A DNA stretch of 64,000 nucleotides, taken from NCBI GenBank assembly GCA_964352675.1, contig CAYGSN010000006.1, positions 1 through 64,000 on the forward strand. Direction: 5' to 3'. Shown one piece after another: positions 51,691 to 60,019 of this stretch. The translations under genes and the position numbers were made by a program. Numbering within the stretch: position 1 is the first letter of the stretch; the number at the start of each line of letters is the position of its first letter. This DNA comes from CAYGSN01 sp964352675 (GTDB lineage Bacteria; Pseudomonadota; Alphaproteobacteria; Micavibrionales; Micavibrionaceae). The notes beneath the pieces were generated by a model. That model made no database searches and was not told the DNA's origin. It saw only the letters and a list, made by a program, of their open reading frames with translations.

Positions 51691-54167
51691 ATGAGCGACA
51701 AGGCGGCACAAAAAGTGGCAGATAACACCCAGGAAAATCAGGAATACGGCGCAGATTCAATCAAGGTCTTGAGAGGACTTGATGCGGTGCGCAAGCGCCC
51801 GGGAATGTATATTGGCGACACCGATGACGGCTCTGGTCTGCATCACATGGTGTATGAGGTGGTTGATAACGCAATTGATGAGAGCCTGGCCGGGCATTGT
51901 GACCAGATTGATGTGATGTTGAATTCCGACGGTTCGGTCACGGTCAGGGATAACGGGCGTGGAATTCCGGTGGAAATTCACAAGGAAGAGGGCGTGTCGG
52001 CGGCGCAGGTGATTATGACCCAGCTGCATGCCGGGGGAAAATTCGATCAAAATTCTTATAAAGTGTCCGGCGGTCTGCACGGGGTTGGCGTATCGGTTGT
52101 GAACGCGCTGTCCGAGCATTTGGATTTGCGTATCCGCCGCGAGGGCAAAGAGTGGTTCATGCGTTTCAAAGGCGGGAATGCGGAAAAGGATCTGGAGCCT
52201 GTCCGTGATCTGGAAGAGGGGGAACGCAATGGAACGGAAGTGACGTTCTTGCCCTCGCCTGAAACATTCACCATGACGGATTTTGATTTTAAGACGCTGG
52301 AAGACCGCCTGCGTGAGCTGGCTTTCCTGAATTCCGGCGTGAATATTTATCTGTCCGATTTGCGTGCGGATGAAGAGAGCGAGCACACGGTTGTGCACCT
52401 GCATTACGAAGGCGGTATTGAGAGCTTTGTGGAATATCTCGACCGCTCCAAAAAGCCGATCATCAGCCCGCCGGTCACGATCAGCGCCTATGACGATGCT
52501 GCCGGGATCACGGTCGAAGCCGCGCTGGAATGGACCGATGCCTATCACGAANNNNNNNNNNGTGCTTTACCAATAACATCCCGCAGCGCGATGGCGGGAC
52601 GCATTTGGCCGGTTTCCGCGGCGCGCTGACCCGCGTGATCGGAAAATACGCCGATGAAAAAAACCTGATCAAGAAAAACGATATCAAGCTGACCGGAGAA
52701 GATATGCGCGAGGGTCTGACCTGCGTGCTGTCGGTGAAGGTTCCGGACCCGAAATTTAGCTCCCAGACCAAGGACAAGCTGGTGTCTTCCGAGGTGCGCC
52801 CGGTTGTGGAGAGCGCGATGAGCGAGCATCTCTCGACCTGGTTTGAGGAACACCCGACCGAAGCCAAACAAATTGTCGGCAAGATTATCGAAGCCGCCAC
52901 CGCCCGTGAAGCGGCACGAAGAGCGCGTGATTTGACCCGCCGTAAAGGCATCATGGATATTTCTAACCTGCCGGGTAAGCTGGCGGACTGCCAGTCGAAA
53001 GATCCCGCGGCCTCTGAAATTTTCATCGTTGAGGGAGACTCCGCGGGTGGTTCGGCCAAGCAGGCGCGTGACCGGCATTTCCAGGCGATCCTGCCGCTGC
53101 GGGGGAAAATACTGAACACCGAACGCGCGCGTTTTGATAAAATGGTGGCTTCCGAACAGATCGGCACGTTGATCACCGCTCTGGGCACAGGGATCGGACC
53201 TGATGAATTTAATATCGAGAAAACCCGTTATCACAAAATCATTATCATGACGGATGCGGACGTGGATGGTTCGCACATCCGTACGCTGCTTTTGACATTT
53301 TTCTTCCGCTATATGCCGGAGGTGATCGAGCGCGGCTATCTCTATATTGCCCAGCCGCCGCTGTTCAAGGTCAAGCGGGGCAATGCCGGTGAGCTGTATG
53401 TCAAGGATGAGCGCGGTCTGGAGGATTACCTGATTGATGCGGCGCTCTCTGACCTCACGATTATCGACGGTAAGGGCAGCACCCGCAGCGGCAAAGATGT
53501 CGCCGAATTGCTGGTGCAGGCGCGCCGCCTGCGTAATTCCATCAACGCCCTGACCCGCCGTGCCGGAAACCGCCGTATTGTAGAACAGGTGGCGATCGCC
53601 GGGGCCTTTGATGATGCCATTTTCGAGGACGCTAAAAAGGGCGAAGGCTATGCTGCGAAAGTGGCGGAGCGCCTCAATGCTATTGCGCCAAAGAATGAGC
53701 AGGGCTGGAAGGGCAGTTTCACGCCCGTCGGCGGCTATGTGTTCGAGCGTACTGTGCGCGGGGTTAGTGATAAGATTCGCATGTCGCCCGATCGTCTGCG
53801 TTCTCCCGATGCACGGCGCTTGCATGGTTCTATCGAATGGCTGCAGGAGATTTTTTCAGGGTCGGTGGAAATCCGCGACGGAGAGAAATTGGTGGCCAAG
53901 GTCAACGGCCCCGCCGCGCTGTATGACCGCGTGGTGGAATTTGGCCGCAAGGGGCTGGCGATTTCGCGCTATAAGGGTTTGGGGGAAATGAACCCGGACC
54001 AGCTCTGGGAAACCACGCTGGACCCCAATGTCCGTACGCTGCTGCAAGTCAATGTTGCCGATGCCGTGAAGGCCGATGAGATTTTCTCAACCCTGATGGG
54101 CGATGTGGTCGAGCCAAGACGGGAATTCATTCAGGACAACGCGCTGAAAGCCGCGGTGGATGTTTAG
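51691..54167 (+). CDS. gyrB: DNA gyrase subunit B, interrupted by an assembly gap
   Basis: GyrB supplies ATP to gyrase, which introduces negative supercoils. The GHKL ATPase part has YIGDTDDGSGLHHM, VVDNAIDESLAG and GGLHGVGVSVVNA; the TOPRIM part has EGDSAGGSAKQARDRHFQAI; the C terminus has KGLGEMNPDQLWETT. Ten N at 52552-52561 stand between codons for WTDAYHE and CFTNNIPQRDGG. In related proteins only three residues lie there, so about eight bases are missing and the frame change is an artefact of the placeholder, not a mutation. Total length would be about 825 residues. Confidence 0.96.
52552..52561. other. Assembly gap (10 N) inside gyrB
   Basis: Ten N of placeholder length. The reading frame before and after fits gyrB if about eight bases are missing. 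Confidence 0.95.
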
Positions 54168-54170
54168 TCT

Positions 54171-54944
54171 ATGAAATTCTGGCAAGTTGATTCCTTTACA
54201 ACCGATGTTTTTAAGGGCAATCCGGCAGGTGTTTTTGTTTTTGAAAATGAGCCTGATGCCAGTTTGATGCAGGACATAGCCATGGAGATGAATCTCTCGG
54301 AGACGGCTTTTGTTATCAGGAAACCTGCGCTGAAAATTCGATGGTTTACCCCTAATTCAGAAGTGAATTTATGCGGTCATGCCACGCTGGCTGCGGCTCA
54401 TACAATCTGGTCGAACGGTTTTGAAGAAGAGAGTCTTGTTTTTGATAGCAAAAGTGGACCTTTGAAGGTGTCAAAAAACAAAGATTCATATGTTCTGGAT
54501 TTTCCCGTACAGCCCGCCGAAGATAGGGCCCCCCGATTGATTCAAAGCATTACAAATATTGATCCCGTATATTGCGGCAGCAATGGCGAAGATTTTATGG
54601 CTGTTTTGCCGAATGCCCGTGATGTTATTGATTTCAAGCCTGATCTGGACGCTATTTCCGGTCTTGATGAGCGCGGGTTTATCGTTACGGCGCAGGATGA
54701 TAGCGGGCAGTACGATTATATTTACCGAGCATTCTTCCCAAAACTGGGGATTGAGGAAGATCCTGTCACGGGTTCTGCAAACACAATTTTGACGCCTTAT
54801 TGGGGCAAAGCCTTGGGTAAGAAAGCTCTATCGGCTTTTCAGGCGTCAAAAAGAACCGGACAGCTGGGTGTGCGGATTGAGGCGGACAGGGTTTTGATTT
54901 CCGGTCAGGCCGTAACAGTTTTATCTGGCGAGATGCATTTGTAG
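54171..54944 (+). CDS. PhzF-family isomerase/epimerase-like protein
   Basis: A 257-residue protein of the PhzF family, which shares a fold with diaminopimelate epimerase. The start FWQVDSFTTDVFKGNPAGV, the catalytic Glu in NLSETAFV, the region VNLCGHATLAAAH and EEDPVTGSAN are typical. Family members isomerise small acids; the substrate is not known. It starts 3 bases after gyrB, likely in the same transcript. Confidence 0.92.
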   Translation: MKFWQVDSFTTDVFKGNPAGVFVFENEPDASLMQDIAMEMNLSETAFVIRKPALKIRWFTPNSEVNLCGHATLAAAHTIWSNGFEEESLVFDSKSGPLKVSKNKDSYVLDFPVQPAEDRAPRLIQSITNIDPVYCGSNGEDFMAVLPNARDVIDFKPDLDAISGLDERGFIVTAQDDSGQYDYIYRAFFPKLGIEEDPVTGSANTILTPYWGKALGKKALSAFQASKRTGQLGVRIEADRVLISGQAVTVLSGEMHL

Positions 54945-55027
54945 GTAGCCATGGCGTTCTGCCTGAACGTGGTCAACAAAAATCCGTGACTTTAGCCTTA
55001 CCATACTCTGAAAATTGACATCACCTC

Positions 55028-55543
55028 TTAAAAATCATCGCGGCGCAGCTCATCGGCGCGTTCGATTTGTACTTTCCATGTTCTCGGCACTGCGGAAAGA
55101 ATCTCGATAAGTTCCTCGCCGGCATAATCTGCGGCGGCTTTCCTGTTGAAGAGGCGGACACGGCCTTTCACCCGGCGTTCAATTGTGACCTGCGTGACAG
55201 TCTCGTTGGTTTTGTTTTGCGCATCGTCGGTATCGGAATTAGGCGGAATTTCCTCCAGGCGATAGCGCATTTGTGTTTCCGAATCGGTCTCAACATCATA
55301 AGAGCGGACAGTAAAGGATTCCGGTTCGATGCAGTGAGTAATCGTATGGCTGCCTGCTCCCGGTATGGTAAATGCATCTCCGGTGTTGATCGCATTTGGA
55401 TCACGGCGGCCGAGCACGATCAAGGGGCTGCCGGGTTTTCCGGCCTGTACGAATGCTGCAGTTAATTTTTTCCAGGCTTCTTGTTTTGTGCCGATGGCGG
55501 AAAATGTAGCCCTGGCGGCGGAAAATATTTTTGGTTTACTCAT
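55028..55543 (-). CDS. Hypothetical protein (171 aa), paired with 2H-phosphoesterase
   Basis: A 171-residue protein with no recognised domain. It is soluble, with charged regions and a beta-rich middle (FTIPGAGSHTITHCIEPESFTVRSYDVE). It follows the 2H-phosphoesterase-like gene after 18 bases, with AAGGAA as ribosome-binding site, so the two form a unit. Confidence 0.65.
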   Translation of the reverse strand: MSKPKIFSAARATFSAIGTKQEAWKKLTAAFVQAGKPGSPLIVLGRRDPNAINTGDAFTIPGAGSHTITHCIEPESFTVRSYDVETDSETQMRYRLEEIPPNSDTDDAQNKTNETVTQVTIERRVKGRVRLFNRKAAADYAGEELIEILSAVPRTWKVQIERADELRRDDF

Positions 55544-55561
55544 TTTTTGAATTCCTTTTTG

Positions 55562-56032
55562 TTACAAACCTGGATTGTTGCCTTCGCCACCGCGATTATC
55601 TGCGCGCGGTTGGTTTTCCGGGGCGGGCTGGGTTGGCTCGACAATTTGCGGCGTGACCTCGACCGCGATGGGGGGATTGATGAGTTGAAGCTGGGTATCC
55701 CTGTTGGAACGGCTTAGGGCGCCCAGAATAAGTTCATTGGACATCGCCGCATTGTTGCCTTCGGCGAAGGAAATGGTGATATGCCATGCGCCGCCGCCGG
55801 GTCTGGCGCTGGTGCCGTTCACTTCCACGGCCAGGGCTTCTACGCCGTCATGGCAGGCATATCCGACAATTTGCACGGATCGCGGGGTGAATAATGCGGA
55901 TTCATCGCGTGTGCCATGGGCGATGGTGATGTGGTGCATGCGGGTTTCGCTGAAGCGTGGCGGGAAGTGTTCCAACAGTTTTTGCCGGCTTTCATCGCTC
56001 AGAACCAGTGCGGCGTAGGGTTTTGTGCCCAT
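55562..56032 (-). CDS. 2H-phosphoesterase-like protein
   Basis: A 156-residue protein with two H-x-T-x motifs, H-I-T-I in MHHITIAHG and again in WHITISF. This is the signature of the 2H phosphoesterase superfamily, which includes LigT-type RNA ligases and the cyclic phosphodiesterase domain of tRNA ligases. The start KPYAALVLSDESRQKLLEHF also fits. The ATG at 56032 has AAAGGG upstream; an in-frame ATG at 56062 is an alternative. The C terminus is a disordered Pro/Asn/Gly-rich tail. Substrate unknown; the family often cleaves 2',5' or cyclic phosphate bonds in nucleotides. Confidence 0.7.
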   Translation of the reverse strand: MGTKPYAALVLSDESRQKLLEHFPPRFSETRMHHITIAHGTRDESALFTPRSVQIVGYACHDGVEALAVEVNGTSARPGGGAWHITISFAEGNNAAMSNELILGALSRSNRDTQLQLINPPIAVEVTPQIVEPTQPAPENQPRADNRGGEGNNPGL

Positions 56033-56172
56033 TGATAATCCCTTTTCATTTGCAAAAGACATAAGAACTTAGTGTGCATTATGTCTTGTTGTCAAATGTT
56101 TTGTTTGGAGGGAAATATTGCGGCGGCGCGGGTGCTTGTGCGCCGCTGGCATATGGTATACAAGTTTTTCCC

Positions 56173-58035
56173 ATGACTTCATTGGCTTCATATTTATCGG
56201 GAATTGTGGGCGCGGCGTTTGAGGAGGCCGGGCTGCCTGCCGAACTCGGGCTTGTCCGTGTATCTGATCGTCCTGATCTGGCGCAATTCCAGTGCAATGG
56301 TGCGATGGCGGCGGCGAAACAGGCGGGCAAAAATCCGCGTGAAGTGGCGCAGGTGATTTTGGACCATCTTAAAACCGCTTCAATCTCTCTTCCTGAGGAT
56401 ATGAATTATGTAAAATTAAATGAAAGAAGCGAGGATGGGAGTTCTGGAGTTAATGAATTGGTTTTAGCGGAGCAGGTCTTCGAAAAGCTTGAAATTGCCG
56501 GGCCTGGATTTCTGAATATTGACCTCAAAAAATCGTTCATTTCCAGTTTCTTGGCTTTAAATAGCCAAAAAGAAAAATGGGGTTTTGAGGTTGTGTCTGG
56601 TGACACGGTCATTCTGGATTATGGCGGGATGAATGTGGCCAAGGCGATGCATGTGGGGCATCTGCGTTCGCTCGTGATTGGGGGGTGTTTAAAGAATTTG
56701 ATGCGCTATGCCGGCTATGAGGCTTTGGGTGATATTCACATGGGCGATTGGGGTTTGCAGATGGGGCAGATCATCAGCGCGTTTGAGTTGGAACATCCCG
56801 AATGGCCGTATTTTGATCCGGATTTTTCTGGTGAATACCCGGTGGAAGCGCCGTTTAGCTACGAAGATCTGGAAGAGATTTACCCCAAGGCCGCGCAGGC
56901 GTGCAAGGATGACCCGGAGCGGTTGGCGCAGGCACGTACGGCCACGATGGAGCTACAGGCCGGGCGTACGGGCTATCTGGCTTTGTGGCAGCATTTCATT
57001 GATCTCTCAATTGTGGATATCAAGGCCAATATTGCGCGCCTGAATGTGGATTTTGAACTCTGGAAAGGCGAGGCCTGTGTAAATAACCTGATCCCGGAAA
57101 TTACGCAAGATCTGGCACAAAAATCTGTGACAATTCAAAGTGATGGTGCGGTTGTGATCCCCGTTGCAGAAGAGGATGACAAGGAAGATATTCCGCCGCT
57201 TATGTTTGCGAAATCGGACGGCGCAGCGACATACGGGACGACCGATATCGCCACAATTTACGACCGGATCAAGGAATATCCGGGTCTTGTAAAGATTATT
57301 TATGAGACGGATTTGCGGCAAAATTTACATTTTGAGCAGGTTTTTCGTGCAGCGCGCAAGGCCGGATATGCCGAAGGAATTGAGCTGATCCATATCGGTC
57401 ACGGCACGGTAAACGGGCCGGACGGAAAACCATTCAAAACCCGCGAAGGCAAAGCCATGAAGTTCGCCGATATGGTTGAAGCCGTTGTCAATAAAGCCAA
57501 AGAGCGGCTTGAGGAGGCTGATCTGGCAACCGATGAAAGCGCGGAAGAGCGAGAGAACATCGCGCAGATGGTGGCGGTGTCTGTCCTGAAATTCACCGAA
57601 CTTTCCAACCAGCCGCATATGGATTACATCTTTGATATTGACCGTGTGACGCGGTTTGAAGGCAAGACCGGGCCGTATCTGCTTTACCAGGCCGTACGTA
57701 TTCAATCCCTGCTGAAAAAAGCCGAGGCGCAGGGCGATAAAGTCATGGATAATCAAGAAGTTATGATTGATGAGGCGGATCAGGAACTGGCGCTATTGCT
57801 GTGCGAATTCCCGGATCATCTGGCACAGGCGCTCAAGCATTACAGCCCGCATATTCTATGTGACTACGCATACAGGCTGGCCTCAGCTTTCAGCAGTTTC
57901 TACGGCAATTGCCACATTTTATCCGAAGAAAACGAGGCTGTACGTGCCAGCCGTCTGGCGCTTTGCGCGCATACGCACCGTATGCTTGTCACTGTTCTGG
58001 GGCTTTTGGGCATCGCCGTGCCCGATCGCATGTAA
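56173..58035 (+). CDS. argS: Arginyl-tRNA synthetase
   Basis: ArgS attaches arginine to its tRNA. The protein has 620 residues. The class I HIGH motif reads HVGH in DYGGMNVAKAMHVGHLRS, the later GDWGLQMG follows, and KMSK is degenerate (GKAMKFADM), as is common for ArgS. The C terminus has the DALR anticodon-binding domain (YAYRLASAFSSFYGNCHI). The ATG at 56173 matches the family start; an in-frame ATG at 56074 would add a cysteine-rich stretch. Confidence 0.96.
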   Translation: MTSLASYLSGIVGAAFEEAGLPAELGLVRVSDRPDLAQFQCNGAMAAAKQAGKNPREVAQVILDHLKTASISLPEDMNYVKLNERSEDGSSGVNELVLAEQVFEKLEIAGPGFLNIDLKKSFISSFLALNSQKEKWGFEVVSGDTVILDYGGMNVAKAMHVGHLRSLVIGGCLKNLMRYAGYEALGDIHMGDWGLQMGQIISAFELEHPEWPYFDPDFSGEYPVEAPFSYEDLEEIYPKAAQACKDDPERLAQARTATMELQAGRTGYLALWQHFIDLSIVDIKANIARLNVDFELWKGEACVNNLIPEITQDLAQKSVTIQSDGAVVIPVAEEDDKEDIPPLMFAKSDGAATYGTTDIATIYDRIKEYPGLVKIIYETDLRQNLHFEQVFRAARKAGYAEGIELIHIGHGTVNGPDGKPFKTREGKAMKFADMVEAVVNKAKERLEEADLATDESAEERENIAQMVAVSVLKFTELSNQPHMDYIFDIDRVTRFEGKTGPYLLYQAVRIQSLLKKAEAQGDKVMDNQEVMIDEADQELALLLCEFPDHLAQALKHYSPHILCDYAYRLASAFSSFYGNCHILSEENEAVRASRLALCAHTHRMLVTVLGLLGIAVPDRM

Positions 58036-58165
58036 TTCGCTTGCTCCCCTAAAAGTAATTGGCTATTTATGGACAGAATGATGAATTGGCGCGTCTTCTT
58101 ATTTGTGTATATTTTACACAATGAAATATATGAGGGAGGGAGCCTGTGTTCACTTAGAAAGAAGT

Positions 58166-58182
58166 CTCGAGAGCAGCTCGAG
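58166..58182. repeat. CTCGAG inverted pair upstream of the Fic gene
   Basis: Two palindromes CTCGAG (58166-58171 and 58177-58182) are five bases apart and are followed by a related CTTGAG. They lie 40 bases before the Fic-like ATG and might be an operator. Confidence 0.4.
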
Positions 58183-58220
58183 TAACTTGAGAATAAGAAG
58201 CCGGAAATCGGAATTAAAAG

Positions 58221-59126
58221 ATGCTCGGAATTAATACCATACAAATTACACCGGAGCTTATGACCCGCGCGTGCGAGGTGGATGAGTTTAAGGGGCTGTG
58301 GAATGGGTTGGACCAGCACACGGTCGGCCTGAATATCCTGAGCGATGTTGCAGAGCATAGCGCGCGGTTTAACCGCGTACTTGACCCGCTGAAAAAAGAA
58401 AAGGTAACGGTTCTGCTGCTGCAGATGATCCATCAGAAATTCGTGTCTGATAAAAAAGATAACCCCAGCACATTCAAAACCGAGCCGAACCAGTTGAATA
58501 TTCTGGGCGCGGATGGCGTTCCGGCCGGGTTTTTAGAGACAGCACCGCCGGAGGATGTTGAGGCGTTGATGAACAAGCTTGTAAGCTGGTTTGAGCAAGC
58601 CTATGAGCGCCGGGATATGCATCCGCTGATTACCATTGCGGTGTTTATGGCGGTGTTTTTGCAGATCAGCCCGTTTGCCGAGGGCAATATGCGGGTGATG
58701 CAGTTCCTCGTGCTGCTCATGCTGCTGCGCGCCGGGTATAAATATGCTCCGTTCCAGCCGATTGAAAAAGCCATGCAGGAGAAAGCGGATGCGGTTTATC
58801 TGGCGCTGAAGCACAATCAGGACAGCCTGGAGGCCGGGCGGCCCGATTGGTCGGAGTGGCTGCGGTGCTTTTTCATGTTAATGCAGGATCAAAAGGAGGT
58901 GCTGGAAAAACGCCTGAACCAGAAAGAGGGTGAGATGCAGCGCCTGCCGACGCTCTCGGCGAGAATTTTAAGGCTGTTCGAACATCACGAGCGCCTGACC
59001 ATGAAACAGATTATTTTTGAAACCTATGGCCGCCGCTCAACGGTGAAGGTCCGGTTGCGCGAGATGGAAGAGCAGGGCCTCATTAAGCGCAACGGAGCCG
59101 GGCGCGGGACGTGGTATAGTTTGTAG
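58221..59126 (+). CDS. Fic-domain protein lacking the catalytic histidine
   Basis: A 301-residue protein of the Fic family, which transfers AMP or other nucleotides to target proteins. The N-terminal half and the helix before the motif fit the family (HPLITIAVFMAVFLQISPF). The catalytic motif normally reads HPFxxGNGR, but here residues 150-158 are SPFAEGNMR, so the key His is Ser and one Gly is Met. The C-terminal 70 residues look like a winged helix (RILRLFEHHERLTMKQII then GRRSTVKVRLREMEEQGLI). Catalytic activity is therefore doubtful, and a DNA-binding or regulatory role is possible. Confidence 0.8.
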   Translation: MLGINTIQITPELMTRACEVDEFKGLWNGLDQHTVGLNILSDVAEHSARFNRVLDPLKKEKVTVLLLQMIHQKFVSDKKDNPSTFKTEPNQLNILGADGVPAGFLETAPPEDVEALMNKLVSWFEQAYERRDMHPLITIAVFMAVFLQISPFAEGNMRVMQFLVLLMLLRAGYKYAPFQPIEKAMQEKADAVYLALKHNQDSLEAGRPDWSEWLRCFFMLMQDQKEVLEKRLNQKEGEMQRLPTLSARILRLFEHHERLTMKQIIFETYGRRSTVKVRLREMEEQGLIKRNGAGRGTWYSL

Positions 59127-59227
59127 GGCTGCCATCGTTTCACTTGGGCGTTGTTACTGCGTTGCTCGCGTATTTGTTTCATACGCTTCGCTCCTTGTGC
59201 CTAGCCCAAGATAAAACGCTATTTGCC

Positions 59228-59908
59228 CTACCTAATCAACAACACCGAATAAAAATGCAGATTGCCGCCGCCATCCTGGCCACAGGCGGTTTGCAGATCG
59301 TCCAGATCCAGCTCCGCCCCATCAGCGAATGTGCCTGTAAATTTGGTCGTGTCGTGATTGGTGCCGTGGGAAGGCGTGGAGACGTCAAGCTGGCGGTTGA
59401 TTTCGGTGCAAACTGCGCTGGTGACATTCGGCAGGATGATGAGCAGTTCTTCATTGGATTCGGAATCGCTGTCGCAGCCGGCCCCGCCTGTGCCGAGATC
59501 GGTGATACAGTTCTGGCCGGTAATGATCCATTCCCCGCCGGTATTGACGGCGCTTTGCGGGCTGATCCAGGCCATCGCGCCGCCATCGGGATGGAATATA
59601 TCGCAGATATTATCCGCCGGTCCGCCCGCATTCGTGTATCCGGTGACAGCGCCGTTGTCGAAATTGATATCGGCTTCCGAACAACCCTTGCGGCGCACGC
59701 GGTCAACGGCGCGCTGCATTTTCTGGGCGTAGGACAGGATATCGGACGCGGCGAGTTCGACTTCGCGGCTGGAAAGCTGGCCGGTCGTGGAGGAGCGCAG
59801 CCCGCTGCTCACCACAAAAGATAGCGCGGCAAAGAGCGCAATGCCGAGGAAAATGAAGATAAAGACATTGCCGGATTGATTGCGTGTGTGGTTCTGTAAG
59901 CAAATCAT
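59228..59908 (-). CDS. Pilin-like secreted protein, paralogue B
   Basis: A 226-residue protein with a polar start, then N-Q-S-G-N and a single hydrophobic helix (about residues 14-33), and a polar, cysteine-rich body. It is the paralogue of the gene at 22262: matching segments are KGCSEADINFDNGAVTGY, NICDIFHPDGGA and a C terminus ending HFYSVLLIR. It resembles prepilin or pseudopilin layout without the usual Glu5. It lies between the Fic-like gene and the tandem-repeat gene. Confidence 0.75.
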   Translation of the reverse strand: MICLQNHTRNQSGNVFIFIFLGIALFAALSFVVSSGLRSSTTGQLSSREVELAASDILSYAQKMQRAVDRVRRKGCSEADINFDNGAVTGYTNAGGPADNICDIFHPDGGAMAWISPQSAVNTGGEWIITGQNCITDLGTGGAGCDSDSESNEELLIILPNVTSAVCTEINRQLDVSTPSHGTNHDTTKFTGTFADGAELDLDDLQTACGQDGGGNLHFYSVLLIR

Positions 59909-60019
59909 GTGTGATTTTAACAGCTAAACCTTCAAATCTAAAGGCCAATAAGGCAAGGGGTTTTTCTTGCATAATCCTGATCTCTTGTATATACATTGGA
60001 CATAATTTAAAGGGTTGAG

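Noticed and set aside
52530..52700. gyrB as a frameshifted pseudogene
   Set aside because: The break coincides exactly with an N gap of placeholder length.
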